From Candidatus Micrarchaeota archaeon (GTDB taxonomy: Archaea > Micrarchaeota > Micrarchaeia > Micrarchaeales > Micrarchaeaceae): a stretch of DNA of 64,000 bases. This document shows, in pieces, positions 1 through 7,700 of this stretch. The notes beneath the pieces are model-generated. The model ran no database searches. It saw only the letters and a program-made list of their open reading frames with translations, and had not been told where the DNA came from. Numbering within the stretch: the first letter of the stretch is position 1; the number at the start of each line of letters is the position of its first letter. The stretch is taken from positions 99,673 through 163,672 of the forward strand of contig JAGWHU010000002.1 of NCBI GenBank assembly GCA_028866575.1, read 5' to 3'. The translations under genes were made by a program, and so were the position numbers.

Positions 1-55
1 AGGTCACGATTATGCCCAGTATCAGGGCAACAGCCGTGATCTTCAGCTTTGACAT
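1..55 (-). CDS. N-terminus of a membrane or secreted protein (cut by window edge)
   Basis: Read on the minus strand, an ATG at 55 opens a frame that runs to the window edge and encodes MSKLKITAVALILGIIVT. A short basic N-terminus followed by an aliphatic stretch is typical of a signal peptide or first membrane helix. Only 18 residues are visible, so neither family nor function can be given. The start faces the start of the DUF998-like gene, so the two would be divergently transcribed. Confidence 0.5.
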   Translation of the reverse strand, partial: MSKLKITAVALILGIIVT

Positions 56-112
56 AGGATTAGATTGGAAAACAGCATTTAAAAGGTTTTGCAAGAGACT
101 AATTATGGACAT

Positions 113-805
113 ATGCCCGGTAAGGACAATAGAATTGGAAAGGCGGAAGTTGCAGGGCATGGCAGCGCGAGGGTTGCAGGATGCCTCTTGGCACTTGGAA
201 CGCTGCAGTTCATCATAGTAATGGCGATAGTGCAGGCCTATTTCCCCTGCAGGGCCTCTATATGCTACAACACAGGCACGAACCCGATCAGTGATCTAGG
301 CAATACGGCGATGTCGCCGCTTTGGCCGCTGTTCAATTACTCGCTGATAGCGTTCGGGATAATGTTCTTTGCCGGCCTTGTCCTGATTATGGAGGGAAAT
401 CCAAGGCGCTTTGCGGCAAGGCTGGGGATCCTGCTAATGGCGATAAGCGCCTTCGGCGCAGCTGGGGTTGGGACGGTACCGGAGAACGTTATACTGAAAC
501 TGCACAGCTTGTTTGCCGCGATAGCGTTCTTCGCAGGAGGACTGGGAATACTGCTCTTTGCAATTTCCATGATGGCAAGCAGGAAAAACAGGGCGTATGC
601 AATTTATTCGCTGATATCTGGAATTGTTTCGGTGGTTGTTTTCCTGGCCTTCACAGCGCCTTTGGGCTTGGTTCCGCACCTCATCACCTCGGGAAGCGGA
701 ATTGGATTCGGAGCCGTGGAAAGGGTGATTGCGGGGCCGATCCTACTCTGGGCGCTTGTAACTGGTATATTGCTTCTGAAAAATGGCCATGGCTTTGACT
801 TTTGA
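113..805 (+). CDS. DUF998-like six-helix membrane protein
   Basis: A 230-residue integral membrane protein with about six hydrophobic helices. The pattern (SDLGN after the first loop, a central Gly/Ala-rich helix pair, a GxGxGFGAVER loop before the last helix) fits the DUF998 family, whose biochemical function is not established. The frame extends back to a TTG at 89, but I prefer the ATG at 113. An AT-rich TATA-like stretch lies at about 74-83, so the transcript would begin close to this ATG (leaderless). Membrane location is firm; the family call is moderate. Confidence 0.75.
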   Translation: MPGKDNRIGKAEVAGHGSARVAGCLLALGTLQFIIVMAIVQAYFPCRASICYNTGTNPISDLGNTAMSPLWPLFNYSLIAFGIMFFAGLVLIMEGNPRRFAARLGILLMAISAFGAAGVGTVPENVILKLHSLFAAIAFFAGGLGILLFAISMMASRKNRAYAIYSLISGIVSVVVFLAFTAPLGLVPHLITSGSGIGFGAVERVIAGPILLWALVTGILLLKNGHGFDF

Positions 806-886
806 ATCGGTATTTTCAAAGCAGGGGAAATCCAACTGGCTTAGGCCAGAATAGTCGGATTCGCAAACCATATTGCCGCGCAATAC

Positions 887-1315
887 TCAGCTGGCTGCTT
901 TCTTCACGAGCGCTGCTATCTTCTTCTCTTCCGCGGGAGTCAGCTTCTTGACAGCATAGGATGTCGGCCACATGTCGCCTTCATCTAGGTTTGCCTTGTC
1001 GCTGAAACCCAAAGTAGAGTATCTCGCCTTGAACTTTCCCGCATTCTGGAAGAAGCATATGATCTTATCGCCCTTGGAATATGCAGGCATCCCGTACCAC
1101 GTTCTGGGAGAAAGTTCTGGTGCGGTGGCAACGATTAGAGCATGGACCTTCTTTGCCATGGAGCGGTCAGGCTCCTTCATCTTGGCTATAGCTGCAAGTA
1201 CAGCATCTGTGCCATCCGCCTTTGAATTCTTTTCTTGAAGGTACTCCTTCATCGCGGCTATTTCCTCTTTGCTCAGTCCCTTTGCCTTCTTCGGTGCGGT
1301 TGTTGCCTTTTTCAT
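887..1315 (-). CDS. DUF1801 / YdhG-like small protein
   Basis: About 142 residues starting at ATG 1315. A Lys/Ala-rich N-terminal tail precedes a compact domain with [19 protein letters not shown] and [18 protein letters not shown]. This is the DUF1801 (YdhG/frataxin-like fold) signature; some members are described as iron-binding, but the role here is unknown. The start overlaps the stop of the upstream AhpD-like gene (ATGA, 1312-1315), so the two are probably translationally coupled. A longer frame from 1345 would lie inside the upstream gene and is not preferred. Confidence 0.8.
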   Translation of the reverse strand: MKKATTAPKKAKGLSKEEIAAMKEYLQEKNSKADGTDAVLAAIAKMKEPDRSMAKKVHALIVATAPELSPRTWYGMPAYSKGDKIICFFQNAGKFKARYSTLGFSDKANLDEGDMWPTSYAVKKLTPAEEKKIAALVKKAAS

Positions 1316-1899
1316 GGTGATCCCCTCTTCTTGATTATATCGCATATCATGTCAGAATGTATATTTAGGCCTATATTTGTCAGGTTGTATACGTGCTCGC
1401 TTGCAACCAAGTAGACTATCTCGCAGGCTTCGCGGTCCGAATAGTGCTTCGATAGTCGTTTGAACGTCTCTGGATCGACTTTTTTGTCCTTCGTAAGCTC
1501 GGTAACATAGTCCAATGCTGCGCGTTCGGCTTCGGTAAACAAAGGGCTGGTGCCATATTTGTCAAGCGCGTCGAACTTTGCCTGGTCCATGTGCGCGGCT
1601 ATGGTGCCTGCTCTGTTGGAGTCTATGCAAAACAGGCAGAGATTGAGGTTGGCTATCCTTTGCCGTATGAGCATTACTGTCTCGGGGTTCAGCTCCAATT
1701 TCCGGTCTAGTTGCGAAATCTGCCCATAAAATTGTGTGTAAAAGTCCCAAGGCAGGCGCGCATTGAGAACCTTTGCAGGCGTGAGCACCTTGCCGAAGTA
1801 CTGGCGCATCATCGCGTATGCCTTCTTCGCCTCTGGATCTTCTGGCTCTTCTATGGGGGCCAGGAATGGTTCGTCTTTGCTTCTTTTTATGTCCGTCAT
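1312..1899 (-). CDS. Carboxymuconolactone decarboxylase / AhpD-like protein
   Basis: A 195-residue all-alpha protein. The redox-type CxxC (CLFC, about residues 88-91) sits after a long helix, followed by DSNRAG and, after a gap, [14 protein letters not shown]. This matches the CMD/AhpD superfamily, whose members reduce peroxides or peroxiredoxins through the CxxC pair, although AhpD normally has a downstream His that I cannot place confidently. It is first in a two-gene minus-strand operon with the DUF1801 protein. A role in oxidative stress is inference. Confidence 0.75.
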   Translation of the reverse strand: MTDIKRSKDEPFLAPIEEPEDPEAKKAYAMMRQYFGKVLTPAKVLNARLPWDFYTQFYGQISQLDRKLELNPETVMLIRQRIANLNLCLFCIDSNRAGTIAAHMDQAKFDALDKYGTSPLFTEAERAALDYVTELTKDKKVDPETFKRLSKHYSDREACEIVYLVASEHVYNLTNIGLNIHSDMICDIIKKRGSP

Positions 1900-2069
1900 T
1901 TAACCACAACGTATAATATGTTCTTTCAGGTAGAAATAGATTGCGGCACAGGTGTAGGCCTTGAAGGGCATCGTCCGAAATGTCGTAATAATTTAATCAT
2001 GATGCCTTACATTAAAGTGTTTTTGAAGCATGCACAGAATTTCTCACTAGTAATGAGAAGGTCTAGGTT

Positions 2070-2276
2070 TTATCTACTCTCCACGATGTTCAATATGTCC
2101 TTTATCATGGCGTTGGCATCCTTTTCGGACATTTTATCTATGCCTTCTTCTATGTATTTGAGGTAGGATTTTACAAAAAAGTTATCCCTAAGCCTGTACT
2201 TGTCCAGTATGTAGTCTATGAGTTGGTGGATTTTCTCCTTGCTGCTGATTTCAACACCTTCATACTGTTGCGTTAA
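2070..2276 (-). pseudogene. Frameshifted C-terminal part of the C2H2 zinc-finger gene
   Basis: An open frame with no ATG, GTG or TTG near its beginning encodes a charged helical segment (LTQQYEGVEISSKEK, then KIHQLIDYILDKY) and ends at TAA 2070-2072. It joins smoothly to the preceding zinc-finger ORF if one A is removed from the AAA run complementary to 2277-2279. It is therefore best read as the displaced C-terminus of that gene: a one-base insertion, a sequencing error or programmed frameshifting. Confidence 0.55.
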
Positions 2277-2535
2277 TTTCGCTCAGGGCAGATTTGCTTA
2301 CCTTTCCATCACGCTGGTCCTTTATGAGCCTGCTCACACCCTCGAGTGCACTCGATCCGTGATCCATTATGTGAACCATGGCGTCTATCGGGTCCTTTGC
2401 GCTGTTGTTGCATATTTTGCATACGTATGACTTACCCCTCTTGGCAACCAGCATTTCCATCAACGGGTTGCTATCATCTGATAAAGCACTTTTGTTTTTG
2501 GATACATTGTTCTTAGTAATCTTTCCACGTACCAT
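2260..2535 (-). CDS. Small C2H2 zinc-finger protein, probably truncated by a frameshift
   Basis: The 91-residue product has one classical C2H2 finger: YVCKIC followed 12 residues later by H-x3-H (HIMDH), at about residues 38-57. Archaeal proteins with a single C2H2 finger are usually nucleic-acid binding, but no target can be named. The last residues (NATV) look like out-of-frame tail, because a second frame continuing to 2070 supplies a longer helical C-terminus. The reconstructed protein would be about 154 residues. The gene lies at the left margin of the tRNA-Asn island and is AT-rich compared with core genes. Confidence 0.6.
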   Translation of the reverse strand: MVRGKITKNNVSKNKSALSDDSNPLMEMLVAKRGKSYVCKICNNSAKDPIDAMVHIMDHGSSALEGVSRLIKDQRDGKVSKSALSEINATV

Positions 2536-2600
2536 TTCATCACCTATACAAATTTTCTATTTTTATCTTATTAAGAACTTGTTTTTCTTTCGGTTCGGCT

Positions 2601-2702
2601 TCAAAAATCAGCTATTAATGCAGTTCTCTTGTTTCCATCAACAAAAGGATGTTCTGCAATTTCTTCTATTGTTGGGTAGTAGGTTACTTCTGTTTTATCC
2701 AT
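2601..2702 (-). pseudogene. Fic/Doc family remnant
   Basis: A 33-codon reading frame (ATG 2702, TGA 2601-2603) contains HPFVDGNKRTAL, the diagnostic Fic-domain active-site motif HPFx[D/E]GN(G)[K/R]R. Intact Fic or Doc proteins are at least about 120 residues. Here only a short N-terminus, the motif and a stop remain, so the gene has lost most of its helices by internal deletion. The catalytic His and the phosphate-binding GNKR are still visible. It is likely a dead toxin-type or AMP-transferase gene. Confidence 0.75.
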
Positions 2703-2748
2703 GATGGATTAGGTGAAGTAATTAATTAATGATTTCTTATATAAGTTC

Positions 2749-3306
2749 ATGAAAGCCAAATTTGAGATATTCATTCTTATTAAGAATAAGCAGGCAACTA
2801 CATTAACTAAACAGATAGCAACAAGATATAAAACCTACAGTGCTTTAAGAGATACAAAAGGGCCACATATTTCTTTCATTTATTTGAACAAGAAGTTAAA
2901 TGAGGATAGAATTAATGAGCTGATTGGGTACTATGAAGACAAATTAAAGAAGATAAAGCCATTTTATTTAGAGGTTAGTGGTATAAGTTTCTTTAGGAAA
3001 TATTATGGCCAACATCACTTAAATTATGCTGTAATATTGAAAGTAATTCCTGATAAAAACCTTGTAAATCTGAATCGCATTTTTAATAGCGGGATTAAAG
3101 ATATAGATCATAGAACTTTCAACAAGTTCCAGCCACATATAAGCCTTGCCAGAACGGATCTAGATAAAGAGAAATTTTATGGTATACTAAAGGATTACAA
3201 AGATCATAAGATAAAATTTAAGGTTTGGTTAACTTGTATTTACGCCGGTACTAGAAGAAAAAAGAGACAAAAATGGAAACTTGTTAAAATGAAATTAGGC
3301 ACATAA
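2749..3306 (+). CDS. 2H phosphoesterase (LigT / 2'-5' RNA ligase-like)
   Basis: A 185-residue protein with the two HxS motifs of the 2H phosphoesterase superfamily: PHISF at about residue 40 and PHISLAR at about residue 130. Superfamily members open cyclic phosphates or cleave 2'-5' bonds in RNA or nucleotides. The gene is clearly AT-rich (Lys/Asn/Ile heavy) relative to core genes, which suggests transfer. Its last codons and stop (GGC ACA TAA) lie inside the direct repeat that begins at about 3299, so its 3' end coincides with a cassette boundary. Confidence 0.85.
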   Translation: MKAKFEIFILIKNKQATTLTKQIATRYKTYSALRDTKGPHISFIYLNKKLNEDRINELIGYYEDKLKKIKPFYLEVSGISFFRKYYGQHHLNYAVILKVIPDKNLVNLNRIFNSGIKDIDHRTFNKFQPHISLARTDLDKEKFYGILKDYKDHKIKFKVWLTCIYAGTRRKKRQKWKLVKMKLGT

Positions 3307-3418
3307 CCTGTCATACCAACGCCATGACGAGGCGTCAAAACTAAGCATTATCTTTCGATGACAAACTAAGCGAAATAATCCAATTTCGCCCGAAGCACAG
3401 GATGCGCATCAGATACAT
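3299..3418. repeat. Cassette-boundary repeat A (tRNA-Asn 3'-end fragment plus flank)
   Basis: About 120 bp matching the region next to the intact tRNA-Asn 3' end (10690-10792) and copy F (9461-9570). Shared landmarks are CATAACCTG, an ACGCC...GGCGT inverted pair, CTAAGCATT, and finally TTTCGCCCGAAGCA, which is the tRNA acceptor 3' strand. After that it diverges into the AGGATGCGC...ATC arrangement also seen in copies B-D. I interpret it as an attachment-site copy left by integration at tRNA-Asn. Confidence 0.75.
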
Positions 3419-3436
3419 CTCCTAAAAGGAGGTTTT
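3419..3436 (+). terminator. Small hairpin followed by T-run
   Basis: CTCCT-AAA-AGGAG forms a 5-bp stem and is followed immediately by TTTT. It lies at the right edge of repeat A, between the 2H phosphoesterase gene and the next plus-strand gene, so it could end transcription of the former. The stem is short, so this is tentative. Confidence 0.3.
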
Positions 3437-3453
3437 AAGAGCATTTTTGTATA

Positions 3454-5244
3454 ATGTTATTCAAATCGGTTGCTATGAACAGGTTGATATTTGTTGTAGT
3501 TGCTGCTATTGTCATAGGAGTTGTGGCCACGTACTATCTGCTGGCTGGATTTTCTGGGCATGGAATTCAGCCTCAATCAAACACGACAGTACAAAACTCT
3601 GGAGTCAACAACTCGGCCAATAATTCGGTTGTAAATGCAGCACTCACAGATTGCGCAAAGGCAGGCATATCTGCATCACAATGCCAACGCTATTGCGAAA
3701 GCAATCCAAGTGCATGTGGACTCGCAAATCCGAATAACAATGCATCAAACCAGTCAGGCAGCCCGCATAACCAGAGCACCCAAAACAATCAGAGTAAATC
3801 CCAAAAGGTCTATGTTGGCAAATCTGTGACATTCCTTGGACAATTCACTATTAAATTATTGATGATCAACAACTCTCAGGCCGTTCTTAATGTCAGTCAG
3901 GGCCAATACTCTAGAGTTGTTCAAATGGGTCAGTACCAGTATGTGGGTTTCGGTCAGTCAGGCAATGGGCCCTACCTTTTCACATATCAGGTAAATGGCA
4001 CAGGCCAAAACGGCTGGGTATCCCTTAACATGACAAACATCCTGCCCAGTGGATTCAGCCAAGCGCAGAGCGTGCTCGGTAACCAATCCGGCTCAACCGC
4101 CCAGTACCAGAACAATTACACCACAAACCAGTCACAGTCCAATTACACTGCAAATGGCGGTATAGCATCAAGCCTGATGGCATGCCAAAACCAGACCTAC
4201 CTTACAGCGTTGCCCGCAAACCTCTCATCCATTTCATCCTTATCGCCCATTGGCAATCTTAATCCTCCCGGACACGTCATTCCGTCAGACCATGGGAGCA
4301 TAAATCTTGTATCCGCAAGCACGCTCCAGGCCACGGTGTATGCTCCGGGAAACGTTCATATTCTACAGATAGTCTACCAGAACTCAACGCAAGCTGGCAA
4401 ACACTTTAGCGATTATGGAGTATATTTTTCGCCATGCAAGCAGCTTGTATTCTATTACGGGCACCTGGATGAGCTTTCTGGTGCACTGCAGCAGCAAATC
4501 AGCAATGCAAGCAAGAACGCGTCCTGCCAAAGCTTCCAAGAGCCAGGCCTAGCATCCAAAACGTGCACATATCATTTCGACTACATGGCAAAGGCAGGGG
4601 AAGTTCTAGGTGCCGCCGGAGGGCCAAACAGCAACATTAAGGGTTTTGATTTTGGAGGCTATGATCTGCGTACGTCAACCCAGGCATTCATAGACCAGGC
4701 CAGGCAGGTCAATAATTTTGGGAGGCCATTGAATGCGATATGCCCTGTTAATTATTACACAGGAGCCTTGTACACCGAGCTCTACTCCATAATGAACAAT
4801 ACTGCAAAAGGTTCAAATGGTTACCCATCATGCGGCACTGACATGGAGGATATTGCGGGCACCATACAGGGCAACTGGTATCTGAACGGCAGTGCAGCAA
4901 CTGGTCCGGCAAACTCGAGCCAGCAGATGGCCATAGTCCATTATTACGAGAACCCAGCCATAGGCGTTGTCTCCATTGGTGGAGTCGTAGCTCAAGCAAG
5001 CCTTAACTACTTCACACCAACCAGCAGCGGTTACATAAACAGAGAACCATCGCAGGTGACCGCGGACGGACACATATACTGCTACTACCAGAATAATGAC
5101 AATACGCCATATGGGGCGTCCCCTCTCACCGGTTACTTCCTTGTCCAGTTAGTTAATACAAACACTCTAAAGATAGAATACCAGAATGGAGCATGTCCGC
5201 AGACCCCATCTTCGTTTAGCAACCCAACAATATACGTGCGATAA
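3454..5244 (+). CDS. Large Asn/Gln/Ser-rich membrane-anchored surface protein
   Basis: A 596-residue protein. A hydrophobic helix (about residues 11-32; a second start at ATG 3475 would begin just before it) anchors or exports it. A Cys-containing Asn/Ser/Gln linker (to about residue 120) follows, then a beta-rich ectodomain. Residues around 280-400 (FSDYGVYFSPCKQLVFYYGH, then a GFDFGGYD stretch) recall the layout of M23/LysM-associated secreted proteins, but the zinc-binding HxxxD and HxH pairs are not recognisable. I do not assign a peptidase. It is the only gene between repeats A and B. Confidence 0.75.
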   Translation: MLFKSVAMNRLIFVVVAAIVIGVVATYYLLAGFSGHGIQPQSNTTVQNSGVNNSANNSVVNAALTDCAKAGISASQCQRYCESNPSACGLANPNNNASNQSGSPHNQSTQNNQSKSQKVYVGKSVTFLGQFTIKLLMINNSQAVLNVSQGQYSRVVQMGQYQYVGFGQSGNGPYLFTYQVNGTGQNGWVSLNMTNILPSGFSQAQSVLGNQSGSTAQYQNNYTTNQSQSNYTANGGIASSLMACQNQTYLTALPANLSSISSLSPIGNLNPPGHVIPSDHGSINLVSASTLQATVYAPGNVHILQIVYQNSTQAGKHFSDYGVYFSPCKQLVFYYGHLDELSGALQQQISNASKNASCQSFQEPGLASKTCTYHFDYMAKAGEVLGAAGGPNSNIKGFDFGGYDLRTSTQAFIDQARQVNNFGRPLNAICPVNYYTGALYTELYSIMNNTAKGSNGYPSCGTDMEDIAGTIQGNWYLNGSAATGPANSSQQMAIVHYYENPAIGVVSIGGVVAQASLNYFTPTSSGYINREPSQVTADGHIYCYYQNNDNTPYGASPLTGYFLVQLVNTNTLKIEYQNGACPQTPSSFSNPTIYVR

Positions 5245-5249
5245 AAGGA

Positions 5250-5304
5250 CTTCTTGAAGCACAAAGCCCGAAGCACAGGATGCGCGTCAGGCACATCCCC
5301 GACA
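5250..5304. repeat. Cassette-boundary repeat B
   Basis: A copy of a ~55-bp repeat also found at 5789-5844 and 7596-7651. It reads CTTGAA...AGCCCGAAGCACA, then an imperfect hairpin (GATGCGC-GTCAG-GCACATC), then CCCCGACAA. The AGCCCGAAGCA part matches the 3' acceptor strand of tRNA-Asn. It lies between the large surface-protein gene and the SRPBCC gene. Confidence 0.75.
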
Positions 5305-5381
5305 AAATTATATAAATAAGATCTTACAGAATAGTATTTGGTGGTTATACGATAAGCTCTGACAAGGATCTTATTGCAAAA

Positions 5382-5783
5382 GTGCAGATCAAAGTTAATG
5401 CACCTATAGCGAAGGTTTGGGATGCCCTGATTGACCCAAGGGCAATCAAGCAATATATGCTCGGTGCCGATGCAGTATCAGAATGGAAGGAGGGGAGCCC
5501 TATCGTATGGAGAGGGGAATGGAACGGCAAAAAATACGAAGATAAAGGAAAAATACTAAAGCTGGCTCCTGAGCGCCTCATTAGATACAGTCACTTTAGT
5601 CCGCTGGCCGGATTACCCGACGCACCTGAAAATTACCACATAGTCACTGTAGAATTAGCCAGCAAAGGCACACATACATTGGTGTCTCTATCCCAAACAA
5701 ACAACCCTACACAAGAGGCTCTGCAGCATAATGAGCAGGGGTGGAAAATGATGCTGGACGGGCTTAAAAAATATCTTGAATAG
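5382..5783 (+). CDS. SRPBCC / AHSA1-like protein
   Basis: About 133 residues of the START-like SRPBCC fold. It has the AHSA1 pattern VNAPIAKVWDALIDP near the N-terminus, GSPIVWRGEW in the middle and a C-terminal helix (EQGWKMMLDGLKKYL). Such proteins bind hydrophobic ligands or Hsp90-like partners; the ligand here is unknown. The first usual start is GTG 5382, but coding-like sequence in the same frame continues upstream to 5352 (ISSDKDLIAK). There an ATA stands where homologues would be expected to have ATG, so the true start is uncertain. A TATA-like TTATATAAAT lies at about 5308. It is the sole gene between repeats B and C. Confidence 0.8.
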   Translation: MQIKVNAPIAKVWDALIDPRAIKQYMLGADAVSEWKEGSPIVWRGEWNGKKYEDKGKILKLAPERLIRYSHFSPLAGLPDAPENYHIVTVELASKGTHTLVSLSQTNNPTQEALQHNEQGWKMMLDGLKKYLE

Positions 5784-5788
5784 AGCAG

Positions 5789-5844
5789 AACTTGAATGCC
5801 ATAGCCCGAAGCACAAGATGTGCGTCAGGCACATCCCCGACAAA
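5789..5844. repeat. Cassette-boundary repeat C
   Basis: The same 55-bp repeat as B and D. The internal stem is perfect here: GATGTGC-GTCAG-GCACATC. It is preceded by TAGCCCGAAGCACAA and followed by CCCCGACAAAG. It separates the SRPBCC gene from the DUF488 gene. Confidence 0.75.
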
Positions 5845-5950
5845 GAACTTTAAAGAATGGGTCTTAATTGATGTAGATCACATACTTTTATTTAAATTAT
5901 TTAAGCATATAAGGAACGTACAGGGCAGGTTAGGATACCAATAGATTAGC

Positions 5951-6487
5951 ATGGTCCAATTTATGGCTAAAAGCAAGCAGATGGTTTTTACTATAGGCCA
6001 CTCAACGCGTAAGCTTAGCGAGTTCGTGAGGTTGCTTGATGCATATAAGATAAAGGAATTGGTAGATATACGCACCATACCAAAGTCAAGGGCCAATCCG
6101 CAGTTCAATGAGAAACGACTCGCCTATGGCCTGAAGAGGCACCGCATACGCTACAGACATATAAAAGGCCTAGGGGGTCTCAGACATCCATCGAAGAATT
6201 CAGTCAATACATATTGGCACAATGCGTCATTCAGAGGCTTCGCAGACTATATGCAGACCAGGAAATTCAGGAAGAGCCTCATCGAACTTATAAGTCTAGC
6301 AAAGAAAAGGCAGACAGCCATAATGTGTGCAGAGGCAGTACCGTGGAGGTGCCATAGATCGCTGATAGCGGATGCGCTTCTGGTCAGGGGAGTAAATGTC
6401 AGGCATATATTTAGTCCAACAAATTCAAAACCACACGAGCTAACAAAAAGCGCAAGGGTGAACAGGCTGAATATAGTGTATAAATAA
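5951..6487 (+). CDS. DUF488 family protein
   Basis: A 178-residue protein with the DUF488 landmarks FTIGHS (about residue 13), DIRTIPKS, and the C-terminal MCAEAVPWRCHRSLIADAL, whose Cys residues are typical of the family. The molecular function of DUF488 is not settled. A second ATG at 5963 (MAKSKQ) is an equally plausible start. It is first of the genes between repeats C and D. A second, YeaO-type DUF488 protein is encoded at 25733-26158 but is not closely similar. Confidence 0.85.
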   Translation: MVQFMAKSKQMVFTIGHSTRKLSEFVRLLDAYKIKELVDIRTIPKSRANPQFNEKRLAYGLKRHRIRYRHIKGLGGLRHPSKNSVNTYWHNASFRGFADYMQTRKFRKSLIELISLAKKRQTAIMCAEAVPWRCHRSLIADALLVRGVNVRHIFSPTNSKPHELTKSARVNRLNIVYK

Positions 6488-6516
6488 CCGGTCTGCAAGA
6501 GATAATCGGTGCGTTT

Positions 6517-6933
6517 ATGGATAATGTTGCTGCAACGAGCAAGATGGTAAGGCTTTACATAGCTACGGGGTTCTTGTATTTCGTAATCGGTACGATACTT
6601 CTTGCCTTTAACTTGTCAGGCGCAGTTGCCGTAGATAGAGACCCGATATTCATACTATTATTGTATGGTTTTGTAACGCAGCTGATTTTTGGCGTATCAT
6701 ATATCTTTGTGCCTGGGGTTTCACGCCATAGTGGCTCAAATTATAAGGTTATAGCCGCAGAATACGTCCTCTTAAATGCAGGGATAATTGCATTCGAGGG
6801 CGTTGCACTTGCAGGCAAGAAGGAAGTAGCAGTGATCCTGGGAGGGCTGATAACGATGATCGTGGCTGTTTTGTTGCATGCAGTCAACATATGGCACACG
6901 ATAATCGGCAGGAAAAGCGGAAATACGACATAG
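6517..6933 (+). CDS. Four-helix membrane protein, function unknown
   Basis: 138 residues with four well-separated hydrophobic helices (about 12-32, 44-68, 80-100 and 104-126) and short loops. A His occurs in the last helix (LLHAVNIWH) and HSG in the second loop. The arrangement faintly recalls haem-copper-oxidase or NnrS-type membrane bundles, but no ligand set is complete. It lies 29 bp after the DUF488 gene on the same strand, so co-transcription is likely. Confidence 0.65.
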   Translation: MDNVAATSKMVRLYIATGFLYFVIGTILLAFNLSGAVAVDRDPIFILLLYGFVTQLIFGVSYIFVPGVSRHSGSNYKVIAAEYVLLNAGIIAFEGVALAGKKEVAVILGGLITMIVAVLLHAVNIWHTIIGRKSGNTT

Positions 6934-6941
6934 CATGATAA

Positions 6942-7505
6942 TTATACCATCCTTGATAGTGCCTCATTCTTTGCTTTATCATCGATATAATTATCTATCC
7001 ACGGATACATGTCTTCTTCCTCCATCTTATCATGTGCTGCTAGCAACTGCTCCAAGTCATTCTCAAGGGTTGTATCTCTGGCTTTTAAGCTATCAGCCAA
7101 TCCCCTTAAATCATCTTTAATCCTGTTATGCTGCACTATCAGTTCGTCTATTATCGGTGAATCGTCCCCCATCTTCTTCTTGGCAAGCGGGAATAGGATA
7201 TCTTCCTCCCATTTTATATGACGATCAATTCCTGCCCTAAATTCCAAAAAGAGTTGCTCTGCTTCTGCCGCTTTTTTCGATTTCCTGAACTCCTGGAAAA
7301 TGTATTCAAGCCTTGAATGGTCTCTGGACATGAATCCATATATGTCTTGCCCCTTCTTAGAGTAGGCGCCCTTTGCCTGCTTCCATACATCCCATGCGAT
7401 GGCAAACTTTATTATCTGCGGTTCTGTGCCTTTTGTTGCTTCATCCAACGTAAGTTTGTACTTGGCTTTCATGTATTCCAAGAACTCTTTATCGTACTGT
7501 TCCAT
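6942..7505 (-). CDS. Hemerythrin-like (HHE) protein
   Basis: 187 residues starting at ATG 7505. The ligand pattern of HHE cation-binding proteins is clear: DHSRLEYIF, HIKWEEDILFP, QHNRIKDDL and HDKMEEEDMYPW, giving the His and Glu/Asp residues for a di-iron centre. A longer frame from 7649 begins inside repeat D and encodes nothing family-like, so it is rejected. Likely O2, NO or iron binding in the cytoplasm. It is convergent with the four-helix membrane protein gene. Confidence 0.85.
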   Translation of the reverse strand: MEQYDKEFLEYMKAKYKLTLDEATKGTEPQIIKFAIAWDVWKQAKGAYSKKGQDIYGFMSRDHSRLEYIFQEFRKSKKAAEAEQLFLEFRAGIDRHIKWEEDILFPLAKKKMGDDSPIIDELIVQHNRIKDDLRGLADSLKARDTTLENDLEQLLAAHDKMEEEDMYPWIDNYIDDKAKNEALSRMV

Positions 7506-7595
7506 ACAGTATAAGTTGTCTTTTAAGCAATTTAAGCGTTGCGGGATGCAACGTATACTGCAAATTCCTATTGGACTATTGAGCGCTGTGGTTGA

Positions 7596-7651
7596 CCTTG
7601 AAGTGTATAGCCCGAAGCACAAGATGTGCGTCAGGCACATCCCCGACAAGG
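7596..7651. repeat. Cassette-boundary repeat D
   Basis: Third near-identical copy of the B/C repeat: CCTTGAAGTG, TAGCCCGAAGCACAA, perfect stem GATGTGC-GTCAG-GCACATC, CCCCGACAAG. It lies upstream of both the minus-strand hemerythrin gene and the plus-strand DHFR-like gene. Confidence 0.75.
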
Positions 7652-7700
7652 AAACTTAATAAATAACCAAGTTTAAATAACTTAAATAAAAGTTGATAAC

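Noticed and set aside
1711..2166. Plus-strand ORF over the AhpD-like gene start
   Set aside because: It overlaps the opposite-strand gene, has no recognisable domain and lacks a plausible promoter.
7506..7649. Extended start of the hemerythrin gene
   Set aside because: The added 48 residues come from repeat D and its flank and do not resemble the family; ATG 7505 gives a normal protein.
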